From positions 101,862,033-101,926,032 of the forward strand of contig CM048845.1 of assembly GCA_026545225.1 (NCBI GenBank): a DNA stretch of 64,000 bases. The letters run 5' to 3'. Below are positions 24,622 to 35,993 of the stretch, piece by piece (position 1 is the stretch's first letter; the number at the start of each line of letters is the position of its first letter). The notes beneath the pieces were generated by a model that was given only the letters and a program-made list of their open reading frames with translations, was not told the origin of the DNA and did not search any database. This stretch comes from Cornus controversa (Eukaryota; Streptophyta; Magnoliopsida; Cornales; Cornaceae). Made by a program: the position numbers and the translations under genes.

Positions 24622-27600
24622 GAAGATTTTGCTTCAACAACTCACTTTCTTTCATATGGGGATCAAATCAGCATATTATTATTTTGTCTCTCATTAATCA
24701 GCTTACATTTCAGAAAACTAAGCAAATCTAATTGATTATTTTTATGAGGTTGATAAGGGATGGGAATTGTTGTACATGGAGCTGAAGATTATTGCTTTGA
24801 GAAATGAGTGTTCCCAAGGTTCATTTGGGGGAACATGGTCTTTTCACCTTGCAACTAACGGTGATAAGGCGGAGAGTGTTTATGTGCAACTGATTTGGTA
24901 TTACAAGGGTGTAGTGTGCATAAAACATTAGTGTAAGGAGGGAATATGCAAAAAAGTTGTATTACACGGGGTTATCTACAAACTATGTTACCTGGACTCT
25001 CCTATTCCCCTTAACGTACTTGTGTTGATACGACACGACATGACACGACATGGCCATGGGGTATGGGATATGTATCCGTTACACATACCCAAATCGGACA
25101 CCTGGATCCTCTAAAGAACAATTGCCGAGATGTAATAGCACATAATGGTTACCTATTTCTGAGATAGATGGAACCTCTCATTTTTCACCATATTTCTTTT
25201 AATTTTCACTATTATTGAGTACATTTTTTAAGAATAATAGCCTCATATGTAATACTTGTATATCACATATTATGACTTTTAGTGTGTAATATGAGTCCAC
25301 TTGTATCCAAGTCTTGGACACATTTCAAGCTGAGCCCACGTATCCTAAGATTTGGGATTTTAGGGACGTCTGACATTCAGACACATACCCGTACCTGATA
25401 CAAGTATCCGATTCCAGGAAACACAGTAATAACCCTAGAGGAAAAAAAATCAACAGAGTTTTAAATCTCAAGTGCATGATAATTCACAAATCAAGAAGCA
25501 AATAGATATTGGGCCAATAGGACCACGCAACTAAAGATTTCAGTAAAACTGTCCCTTCTGCACTTCAATTGTGATTACGAAAAGGACCTGCTAGGAAGTT
25601 GTTATTTTGCAAGCTTAAGTATAAAGGTCCCTAATTTATTGAGATTCAAGTAGATTTTATCAGCCAAAAAGAAATATCACATGATAGAAGAGTTTAGAAC
25701 AAAAATGGAAGATGCTGCACTGCTGCTCCAAATCTCATCACATAACATAAAATAAGCATTTACTTGTCCCAGAGTTGCACTTAGAGGGCAATACTAAATG
25801 AGTCAGGTGATACCGTGACAGGCATGATGAAGTTTCAAATAAACCTAAGGGGTCTCTATATTTTTTTTATCACCCCGGGTGCTGGGAGTTGAACAACCTT
25901 CACAGATAAGGTGGCTGATAAATTCAAAGGCACTGATGAACATGTGGAGCTAGAATTCAAATATTAGCCCCCCAAATGGAATTTAGAGGGTAATACAAAA
26001 TGAGTCAGTCGGCATGCATGGCCCAATTGAAACCCCACCCTGGTGCGAACGCCTAAATAATAATAAAAAATATATGGATAGATAAATCGAAACTGGCCAG
26101 GAGGCGAACAAGATGTCCAAGCTCAAGCATAAGCTCAGACCAAGTTCTGGATAAGAACTTAACAAATTAAGCTGGACAATTAACAGTTAGTGGAAAATAA
26201 AAAAAATGCAGAAGCAACTTGTTTAAGGGTCAATTTTTAACCCCCACTATAACTGCAATAACTTCTGAATCAACCCTGAGAATGTTTTCATGTAAAATCC
26301 ACAAGTACTCTAAATTGTTTATGAAAAAAATAGAAATCTACATGAGACGCCATATTTGCTGCTGGAGAATTTGATGAATCATCATATCACGAAAATGGCA
26401 TTCATAATTTTATCATTTTAATGAATTTCTTATTTTTTTCCCTTTCTGTCATGATATAGTATTTAAGTTTCTAATTGAAATCTCAGTGCAGCTATATGTT
26501 CCATATCAGAAAAGTCTCACAATATCATGTTAAAATGAGAAACTTCTCAATTATGCCTTATGTAAGATGTAGACAGAGAACAAGATATACATAATTATCC
26601 ATTTGAAAAAATAAAAAGCAATACGCAACTGAATAGTAAAGGCCATACACATAAGAACACATACTTGGAATCTTTGACTTTTTCTAGGAAATCATGCCAT
26701 AAAATATCACCGTCGCGCAATTTCATGCTAATGTTTGAGAATCTGGTGGGAATAACAATAGCTGTAGGTGATTGAGCATCAACAACTCTACTGCAGATTT
26801 GAACCAATGCGTGAGAAATTCTGTCATAAGAAAGAGAGGGGAAAAAATGTATTCATCAAAAGAGAATAGATTTTCTTAACCTGTATAGGGGTATTCTTTT
26901 GTCACCGCGAATAATAAAATCCTGACAAAGAAGGTTTGAAGGATGAGACATTTAAGGAAGACAGATACATAAAATTTGATTAATACTAGTGGAAAGGATG
27001 ACAATAACTTACAGGCTAGTTCTATAAATAACTGATGAAAACAATCACCCAAGATTAACTTGGGATTCATTTTAAAGCAACTGCAAGGAAGATATTAACA
27101 TTTGACATCGTCAAGTTGAAGTGATGAACATCCCGATACTAGAACAAATGTTCTTTTCTTGTTAAATCATCTTGATTTTAGGGCTTTCAATTGAGTTCTA
27201 CAGTTCTAGACCTTTACTCATATATAAACCACCAGCAATTTATTTTAGAGAATAATCACGCTGGCAACACTTGAATTTTTTTCTGGTCATGTGATCCAAA
27301 AAGGAGTAAAACCTAGGTGAATAGACTGATCAACTTCTCACAGGTTAAATTGCCTCTATGATATCCATAGATACAAGTCTATTTTACATTATTGTAAAAT
27401 TATATACCCATTCAATAGATCATTGAATAGAGAGCCATAGTACTTGTTCAGTTTATTTTAGTGTATATCTGCAAAGAAATTCTCTGATGTCCCTTCCATA
27501 AACTCTTTAATAACTAGATAGGACTGCTTGCTTATCTAGTAACTTTTATTGTAAAGCTTAGATAGAGACTAGCTGTACACTTTCTGTGTCCTTCTTTCTC

Positions 27601-30600
27601 TATAGACTAGAAGTACAATTAATATTGACTTTGGGCTTCATGTGACTCACAAGTGTTGCACCCAAATGAATATCTACTCCATGTGAACATGAAAAACTAA
27701 GCTACTTAGAGTTGTTCTGGAAATTGAATAATTAAGCAGCATTATGAAAATACAGCTTGACCTGCCTACAAATCACAAGGGTTTAACAAAAATGGAAACC
27801 AAACAACTCTATTCTTTCATGAGAAGCTGAACAGCTTTGTTGTAACATAACCTGACTTCTGGAAGTTCCAAATAGTCCATTAGAGTGCATGTACATATAT
27901 AAGTTAAACAACAGCACATCATTGATGTGATCTAACTCAAATCTGTAAGAAGCATTCATGTTCTTAAGGTGTGATCATGAGTTTTACCTTCTAGGTTAAC
28001 AGTCTACCTACCCAACCCTCCATTCTGGCTTGGGTATTGGCTGTGAATGAGATAAAGACACAAAGCATGAGATGGTCCACAATGAGGGTTGAGATAGTAA
28101 AGATATGATAGCACTTTTTTTTTTCACTAAAATTATGGCCTTAGATCGAAATGAAAGGCAAATCAGGATTCATGTAGCCAACCAAATAGTTGGGACAAGG
28201 CTTTGTTGAGTTGACTTGAATTGAATTGAAAAGTACTAATCACGAAATGAGCGGAAATAATTAGAACTTGTCAATGATGAGGAGCTCATTCCAGTAACTA
28301 GTATTGCTATTGCATAAAAGCATAAGACTCCACTTAGCACTTGCAAACAATTTCAAGAAATATGTTGCAGATGGCAGATTGAATTCTTGAAGAAACACTA
28401 GATATTACAGATTTGATCTTTCTTGTAACTCAAAAGGAAAGCGGAGATTAACCTGAGTAAAAATTGCTTTTGCTTTTGATAGCTTGATCCTTGTTGATAT
28501 TTCACTTGGAGCAAAACTATCAGCAATGGAGACGACCACATAGCCTGCCAGAACAATAGCAAGGTAGATCACCACAGAATTGACATCCATCGGCATATCT
28601 ATTGCAATTGCAGATCCTCTCTCCAATCCCAGTGTTTCAAGTGCATGTGCAACTAGCCTACACATGCAATTCCAACAGAATTTCAAATTATAGAATATTT
28701 TGATCTGGAGCAACATTTAAAGGATAAGAATAAGAAAACATAATAAAAACTAAATGTGCAAGTGCCTATGCTTCATAAATTAATAGTGCAAGTGCCTATG
28801 CTTCCAAAGCACACGTCAGCTGTAACATATCCAAAGAAGAAATGAAAGAATTGGATAAATGCAGTTCACCATTCTGACTCATCCCACACACTCCAACTAA
28901 ACTATCCCAGAAACCAAAACTATCAGTGTTCCACTTGGAGCATTATTAATTCACCAACTTGAGGAACATAAATGAACATGGAAAAACAAGCTTCACAACT
29001 GTAGTGTAACTTTATGAATCTGCAAGTGCTTCCAAAAAGGAAACAATATAGAAGAACTGACCATTTTGACTATCCTGGCAAAACAAGACCAAGGTTATAG
29101 AAGTGCTGATGTTACATATATCACCTTTGCTCTCTGGAGCAGTAGATACTGTTATGACTAACAACTTGGGTCCTGCTATAAAATTTCATTGATTTTTATG
29201 TCTTTTCAACCCCATCAATTGATATCCTCACCAGTTATTTTCTCAGACCCCAGTCTATTGAGAGGATAGATGCAAGAATCTGGCAAAATTCCAGATAACT
29301 TGCATGATATGATTTCTTTTTTTATAGACAGGTTCAACAGTGAAAGCATTGCTCAGAAACTACTGCTTCGAGTAATTGTACTGAAAACATGCCGTATTGA
29401 TAGCCTTGAAGTAAATATCTGTCAATTAAGCATTAAATTTCACTTTGAATTAATAAACCTACTATAAGACAGTGCTATAAGACGAAAAATTGCATACCAG
29501 ACCTCCGTGCGCAATTCCTTAAGAGTCATCTTGTTAACGGGCAATTCTTCATCTCCTTCATCACACCATATTACCATTATATCATCCAAAGTCCGCTTAC
29601 CACTCAAACTCAAGCAATTCTTTGCCGGATTCACGTAAGCTCCAGGAAGCCATTGACCTCCTGGGTGGGACAAGGGGCTGTCTGCAGATGGATCCTCACT
29701 CAAAATACATTGGGGAGGCACCGAAAATGATATGCTCATTTCATCCAGTACAGTTTTCCAATAAACCTAACAAATAGAAGATAGTAAAGAAAAAGAATTT
29801 AAATTATTTAATAAACTGCAGTCCATATGAGAATACAATGTAAAAGTTTAATTAATAGCACAACCTTAAAAATATAGTTATAATACCTCAGGGTTTGAGA
29901 CAGAAAATTCCTGAAAATCAGAAAAGCTTGATAAGGGGTCATTATATCTTGAACCCAAAAACTCTTTTCCGCGCCTCTCTAATAGCTGGCCAACATTAGT
30001 TAGGTTCGCACTCTCCCTAACCCATACAAAAACACACAAATAAATCAATAAAAATCACGAAGAACAACAATAATATAATCAATCTTTAAAGATTGTGCAA
30101 ATATTATAATTTACTATGATAATGACTTATATTTACATTTTATATCATCTAATTCCGAACAGTTCATATAGTTGAATACCCACAGAAATTATTAATAAAT
30201 AAATGAATATGAAACTCTATTTAATTGTTTCAATCAGCATATATGATATATATGCACACACCAGTGAGCATATATATGTGTGTGTGAATATCACGAAATT
30301 GCTATAAAAAAAAAACTAAGAGAATTCATAAATTTTAGCTGCTTCCGTCAAATATTTAAAAAAAAAAAAATTGTCTCTTGCAGTTCAAATGATATGATAA
30401 TCCACATAAATTACTTCTATCTAGTGCACTGATCATTTCCGTTCTTCAACTCAAAGGCACCTGTTAGATTATATATGATAAAATTGAAAGAATCCCCATT
30501 TGGTTGCTGAGAAAACGCGAAGGAAACATATGTACACACGCACATATATAGAATGTTGCAGGTTGCTTACGGATCGGGTAACCAAGCGGGAGGGTCGGGT

Positions 30601-30824
30601 CCGAAGTCCTGGTAACAGCCGTAGTACATCATCTGGTGAAGAGAGAAGGGAAGGTCCGGGTTGAGGAGGTGTTTGGAGATGCGTTGCCATGTCTCCGGCG
30701 TGGCCTTCCCGTAATTACGGACGATTTGAGTGAGATTCTCGTAAATTGACTCTGCAGCTTCAGAGGGTACACCAAGTGCTGAGATGTCCGACGAGGTGAT
30801 ACAGTCAAGGGCTATGTAAGCCAT
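14594..30824 (-). CDS. AAE17: Peroxisomal acyl-activating enzyme 17/18-like (14 exons)
   Basis: ANL-superfamily adenylate-forming enzyme: it should activate a carboxylic acid with ATP and transfer it to CoA in the peroxisome. The natural substrate is not evident. Exons (- strand): 30824-30571, 30016-29887, 29766-29498, 28657-28453, 26921-26881, 26790-26665, 22169-22096, 19590-19370, 18170-18076, 17890-17674, 15999-15874, 15762-15664, 15048-14836, 14704-14594. All junctions are GT/AG and phases agree, giving 726 residues, close to the Arabidopsis homologue. An N-terminal ACAS-type domain ([15 protein letters not shown]) comes first. The AMP-binding P-loop [12 protein letters not shown] (about 359-370) spans exons 7/8. 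YCGGTEIGG follows, then the hinge [11 protein letters not shown] (607-617). The catalytic lysine region TATNKVMRR has its Lys at 707. The last three residues are SKL, a canonical PTS1 signal. Introns reach 4.5 kb and hold transposon pieces. AAE18 is the main alternative name. Confidence 0.95.
16140..16312 (+). repeat. SINE-like sequence in AAE intron 10
   Basis: TTGATCTAGTGGCAAAAGC (box-A-like) is followed by GCGGTTTTAAATCTGAG (box-B-like) at the spacing expected of a tRNA-derived SINE. It lies between exons 10 and 11 of the AAE gene. A - strand frame open across it has no domain I recognise. Confidence 0.4.
20020..20160 (+). repeat. SINE-like sequence in AAE intron 7
   Basis: GAGGGTTCAAGTCCCCAGTT at about 20070-20090 is a good RNA polymerase III box B. 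It is followed by a short body and an A-rich AAATAAA-type tail ending near 20155. Upstream, TAGATCAAGAGGTACC is a weak box A candidate. Confidence 0.45.
20350..21700. other. Unclassified insert-like stretch in AAE intron 7
   Basis: This part of the 2.5 kb intron 19591-22095 has a GATCAATCGA motif in repeat at 21115-21145 and ordinary AT-rich sequence. A TE insertion is suspected from intron size, but no terminal structure was found. Confidence 0.3.
22006..22056. repeat. Poly-C / poly-A / GAGA low-complexity run
   Basis: A C-run of about 13 is followed by an A-run of about 15 and then a GAGAGACAGAGAGAGG tract, inside AAE intron 7 just downstream of exon 7. This is a slippage-prone stretch where assembly length may be unreliable. 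Confidence 0.8.
23937..24992. mobile_element. Long-terminal-inverted-repeat DNA element in AAE intron 6
   Basis: The left arm starts GGGGTTATTTGTATATAACC and runs through CCTCCTTGTACTAATAT, ACCAAATCAG and TTGCACATAAAC. Read in reverse complement, the right arm (about 24870-24992) repeats these phrases in order with divergence. The arms are over 100 bp. The core holds a (TA)n run (24576-24619) and no complete transposase. The structure suggests a Mutator-like non-autonomous element; I could not find a convincing target duplication. Confidence 0.65.
25016..25432. mobile_element. GTATCC-type inverted-repeat element in AAE intron 6
   Basis: The left side carries GATACGACACGACATG and ATATGTATCCGTTACACATA. 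The right side carries GTACCTGATACAAGTATCCG and GGAAACACAGTAA, which reverse-complement to related phrases. Internal CGGACACCTGGATCC and GTATCCAAGTCTTGGACAC pieces are typical of this family. Copies also lie at 8705 and 31882. Confidence 0.5.
28125..28235 (+). repeat. SINE 3'-end-like fragment in AAE intron 4
   Basis: The string GGATTCATGTAGCCAACC, then AAATAGTTGGGACAAGGCTT and TGTTGAGTTGA, closely resembles the widespread plant short-retroelement tail (ATGTAGCCGACC, TAGTTGGGA, AAGGCTTTGTTG). Only the 3' part is visible. Confidence 0.5.
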
Positions 30825-31881
30825 TCCTCTCTATAATTTGAGTCTCTCACTCACCCCCATCTTCTTCTTCTGGATGAACGGTATCATTTATATATACAAT
30901 ATCATTTATTTATAGATATAGATAGAAATAAATATGTATATACATGAATGATAACTGATAAGGTGGATCGGTAAGGTTGTGCCTGACAAATCACGAGTTG
31001 TAGTTGTACCATCCACCAGTTTTATTTTTTTGGCAGAGCAAAGAATTGTTTGGTTGTTTTTCTAGTTTTAAATTGTTTTGCTTTTAATTTTGGTTTATTT
31101 TTTAAAGAACAATGATATTTTTTTCAGTATTATACTATTACCCTTGTTGGAACACCTATAACGCCCTTTTCTTCTTAAAATAAATTTCATATAAAATTAT
31201 CTTGATGAACTTTTTTATAAAACATAATCTAAAATTTATTTTACAGTTACTTTTTGAAATAATTTGTTCAGAAAAAAGGGTGAAGTAAGAAAAAACTAAA
31301 AACAATATAGATTTTAGTTATTGATTATTCACAAATTTATTGCATGAAAGAAATATGGTCAAATTTTTTATGCACGTTACAAATAAATTTCATTATAAAT
31401 TTGTTAAATATTTCATAAATTGCTCATTAGGTGGCAATTTGTTTTTTCATTGTTATTTTACATTGATACTAATTAAAGATTTAGAGGTAATGAGTATAAT
31501 TAGTGTTTTAAAAAAGAGAGAACATCAGAAAATTTTCATTATTAATAGAATATTGAACTAGTTAAAAAATATTTATTAAAAGTAGGGCTTCTGTTGTCCT
31601 AATAAACTTTTATAAACTTATTGACCTGTTCAATTAAAAAGTACTCACTAAGGCCTAATTTTTTCAAAAGAAAAGTATCAAAATGAAGGATAAGAAAATT
31701 TGTAGTTAAATGAAATTTGATGACACCATAATTCTTGAAATTAAGAAAATAATAAGGTGTTGTAAGCCAAAAGTGAAGGCTGTTTTGTCTATTATTAAAT
31801 TAGATCGAAAATATTAATTAAAAATCAAACTTTATTAAGTATACATTGCTTACGTGTGACTTTTCTGGTAATGTTGGTAGT
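30825..31881. other. Intergenic region: AAE promoter side
   Basis: This lies between the AAE start (- strand, 30824) and the CAS 3' end. CT-rich sequence at about 30835-30870 (+ strand), just upstream of the AAE ATG, is probably its leader. No gene is seen in 30900-31880, which is AT-rich with no recognisable repeat structure. Confidence 0.5.
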
Positions 31882-32175
31882 TATGAAGCACGGATACTTC
31901 TTCGTAGGTCTCGTGGTCATATCAGATACGTATCCGATATGGATACGGCCGAACACGTATCAGATATCAGGATATGTTTCGGATGCCTGGTGGATACTTT
32001 TGGGATACGTTTGGACAAATTTGTAAAAAAATTTTAAAAAACAAAAAAACGATGGTGGCCATATTGTAATATTAAAAAACTTAGTTAAAGGTGGAGCTTA
32101 ATTGTAATAAATCAAAAGATCTTTCAATGTGGAAAAAAAAAATCTTTAAGTTAAAACTTAAAAACTTAATTTGTG

Positions 32176-32234
<59 letters not shown>

Positions 32235-32329
32235 ATTATCCCTCCGTACCCGTATCCTATTTATTTGAGATTTGTCATATCACCATATCCATATCCATAT
32301 CCATATCGTGTCGTATCCGTGTTTCATAC
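31882..32329. mobile_element. GTATCC-type inverted-repeat MITE, best copy
   Basis: The left end TATGAAGCACGGATAC and the reverse complement of the right end (GTATGAAACACGGATAC) are terminal inverted repeats. The interior has many ATACGTATCCGATATGGATA-like phrases, three consecutive ATCCAT units near 32286-32303 and a (TA)n run at 32177-32231. Flanks GTTGGTAGT (31873-31881) and GTTGATAGT (32330-32338) look like a 9-bp (or 8-bp) target duplication with one change. No coding capacity. Confidence 0.7.
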
Positions 32330-32616
32330 GTTGATAGTTAGATTACTATTTGAGAAAGAACAGAAGCCGAATTATGCAATTTGATACCATTTTCCTTTGA
32401 GAAAAGTTAATAAACTGTTCTACCCTTTCCATTCGTTTTCTTTCTCACTTTTTTTTTATTTAATAAAAATAAAACTCCAAAGACAGAATAATTGAAAATT
32501 AGAAGCAAAAGATGATAAAATTAATAAATACAGGGCAAAGAACTACAGGAGATGATTGTGAAGGACTCTAATCTAAAACAAGAATACACCATCAGAACCA
32601 ACCTAAAGAAAAAATG

Positions 32617-35600
32617 TCAATCAGAGCTCCCGGGAAGAAGCTTTGCTGAGCTGGTTGAACCAAAACGTCTGACTGCTGCGGGGATGACTTGGGATGGTGA
32701 GATAACTTCTGCAAAAGAGAATTTGTACGAATCTGTTCCCAACCGACTTTGTAGCCAGCCCCGGCTTCCAGAAAACCCATCGGCCACAGTCCAGCAATTC
32801 TTGAATCCAAGACTTGTTAGTGCTCTAGCAACTATTTTGGCAGAATCCGAGTACCTGAACATTTCAAAAAGATAAATTATGAAAGAATATACAGAAAGGA
32901 TTCAGAGTAGTGAAGCTTAATCGGGTCTCTGTAACTATATATAATTCATAATCAGATGAGCGAGGAGGAAGGAACTCACGAGTCCATGATCACGATGTTG
33001 GAACCTTTATTAATTTTCTTGAGATATGAAATCTTCAGAGCTAGTAGTTCAGCTTCTACTTTCTTTACATTTCTAACAAGGCTTCTTAGCTTGCTAGGTA
33101 ATTCTTCCAAACTGAAACAATAAAAGCGACCGTACATAAAACTTCTATCTTGCATGCTAACCAATACTTGCTAGAATCAAATTGAAGGTTGAGACAGAAG
33201 AATTGCTTACGGTATTGCAATCATCTTGTTTTTGGCACTGGAAGGAAGACGAGGAATACCAGCCTTGTCTTTTTCCTTCTCCGTTCTGATATCAATAATC
33301 AGGTGATTCTTTGTTGATACCAGATCAAGGGTTTGAGCAGGAGTGAGCTCACCTGAAGAGAGAAACAGTTATGATCTATCAGCTCAACTTCGCTTCATCT
33401 GTCATGAAATCTAATGGGCAGAATAAAAGAAATTCACACATACCATGACAAAACCCAATATTCAAACAACAAAAATAAATCGGTAAAAGCATGCAATGAA
33501 CAAATTATGTACCATAGCAGTTTAATTACACTTCAAATGGTAAAATTTAAATTAAAAGACATAAAAAATTATGCACGGACCATATTGAATAATTGGAAAA
33601 TCATATATCGAAGCAATTTAATTAAGGTTTCAGATGAGATATATATTTAAAGTTACATTTCAATCATTTGCAAGAAAAAACAATAATATAGTAGTAGTCA
33701 CTAGTCAGTGTTTGTAATAAGTCGCATGGATTCTACTATGTACTTGAATTCAATAAGCACAAAAATACATAACATCTTCTAGGTTCCAAGTTGTAACTTA
33801 AAATTCTAAGTTCTTTGAGTTTTGCCCTAAATAACATACTCTCTACATGCCCTCTAAAAATTTGAAACCATAACCAGACTCCCGGTAATGCAAAGTAAAT
33901 GGCTAAGACTTCGAGCACCATATGAAGAGAAATATTTCTTCCTCTAGACATGCAAAAGGAGAAAACAAAAAGATTCTATATTCTATCTTTTGATCTTATT
34001 GTATCATTGAAAATAAAGGCTATAAAAGAAACATTCTTTAAAAATTATCAGACTGAACGTGCGCAACTCAGTATGTTTAGTGATTGTACTACCAGGCCAT
34101 CTATCATACGTTATTGTAAGATACAATGAAAATGAAATAACTAAACTGCAGCAAGGTATCATTTGTTTATAAAAATACCTCTTCATATGTATCAAATCCA
34201 GTGTTATTAGAAACTGACAACCACGATCCTGGTTAACTAAGCACAGCTGTATTATGTGTTGAGCGTAATCAATAGTTCCAAAGTATTCATAAATAATCCA
34301 AGAAACTCTCACAGTATGGTGCACATTGGAATTGTTTTGACAAAATAAAGCCAATGACATGAACTAATTTCATGTATTTCTCTGTCTCTAGCATGTAAGT
34401 TTCCCTCCACTCAGAACCGAGAATGAACTTTCTCCAAAAAAAAAAGTTTCATGGCAAATGTTTCCCATAATTCTAAATCTATGCATCAGAATACATTAGC
34501 AATTCACATACTATTATTATCAAAATAATAAAAAAAAAAAAGGTTGAGTTCAATTTTTTTCTTCTTGTTCTAAAATTTGGTCATTGTTTTCTCATAACAA
34601 ACAACTTTAGACATGAAATGAGTCAGTTCACCTTTATATCCACGAAGGCTATAAGAGACGACTGACCAAATGGGAGGAAGGAGAAGGTATGTGAGGAATA
34701 ATACTCCAGCAGTTCCGACAATTACAGTGGGGTCTGCTGATGAGATGGTTTCGACCGTTGATGAGGCTATAGGCTTGGCCCCTTCAATTATCTTTGTCGT
34801 CTTTTGTGCTGCACCAGCTACAGTCTGCAATCAAAAGTATCATTCTTATTTTTATATGGTAGCAGCCAAAGCAGAACTTTCAAAAAAATTAAAGTTGCTC
34901 AGATCCAACATTTACATATTAATGGACTAAATTAGATAAGGCTGCTTTATTGTAAAACTGCCCTTCTGCTAACAGAAATAACTAAATTTACTAGAAGAAC
35001 AGACATAATAATCACACATCTTAATCTTAAGGAAAATAAAAAATAAAAAATTGAGCTTATTCAATTTCCATGGATTGGTGTTGTCCATCTATATGTAATT
35101 AGCTTATTCATATCTCAAATGAGGCTCAAACTTTGCCTTTTACTATGCACATCCATTCCTCATCAAAGTAACATACCAATTTATTGGTATTGAGCCCTAC
35201 TCAAACTACATACCACGAACAGTGATCTCAAATCAATACAAAAATCCCAGAAATAGTAAGCAATTACACGATAGAGCTAAGTAACAAAACAAGAGACTCC
35301 AATTCAAACACATCTTATGCTAGTCACTGAGCTCCATAACCTATATAGCAAAATGCACACTGAAAAATATAATTAATTGTGATTAAAGAGAAGTTGAAAC
35401 CTTAGCAGCAGTGAGAACAGGCTCTGTATCAAAGCCTGAGCTCTGAATTGCTTCTTGGGCTTTCTTCGAAGCCTCCGAAACTGCCGGAGAAGCAATCTTC
35501 ACCGCCTGTTCTCCGGCCTGCTGCAAGATTGGCAACGCCACATCAATGCCTGGCTTCACTGTTTCGGCCACAACTTGAAAAACGCGTTGTGCAACATCAA

Positions 35601-35993
35601 ACAAATTCGAACCCACTTCTTGAACTTGATCAATCGTCCTCTCCACCTACAATACACAGAAGAAAATCGAATTAACCAAATGGGTAGAAATGAATTTGAC
35701 GAAAAAAGATGAGATTTTTGGGAATTAATTGTGTAAATGTATGGAATTACTTGAGTGAGAGATGAGACTATTTGGTCTTTGGGGAGGTCGAGGGCTTTGG
35801 CTTGATAGGGGGTTATGAAGAAAGCAAAGAGAGAGAGAGTGGTTGAAGTTGGGAGTGATAAAGAGGTGGGTCTGACTTGAGATTTGGGTGTAGTTTTAGA
35901 GAGAGAGAAAGTTCTTGGTGGTGAAGGTAGTGAGGAAGGAGGTGGAGGGAGAGGAGGTGTAGCGGTGGCTGAGGCTCTGAGGATCATCACCAT
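32617..35993 (-). CDS. CAS: Chloroplast calcium-sensing receptor CAS (6 exons)
   Basis: Thylakoid-membrane protein of the plant CAS family. Known members act in Ca2+-dependent stomatal closure, retrograde and immune signalling, and light acclimation via STN8 phosphorylation. Exons (- strand): 35993-35751, 35646-35401, 34824-34632, 33352-33211, 33111-32980, 32854-32617. Junctions are GT/AG and phases agree, giving 397 residues (Arabidopsis 387). A Ser/Thr/Pro-rich N-terminus is the transit peptide. LDLPKDQIVSSLTQVERTID starts the conserved region. A membrane segment lies at about 197-221 (VLFLTYLLLPPIW). A rhodanese-like domain follows from about 229 (ELTPAQTLDLV) and ends in GFSGSRGWLQSRLG and SFAEVISPSQVIPAA. 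The usual rhodanese active-site cysteine is absent: the loop reads IVIMDSYSDSAK, so no sulfurtransferase activity is expected. A possible poly(A) signal lies near 32455-32460. An alternative start is Met3, since both ATGs are adjacent. Confidence 0.96.
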
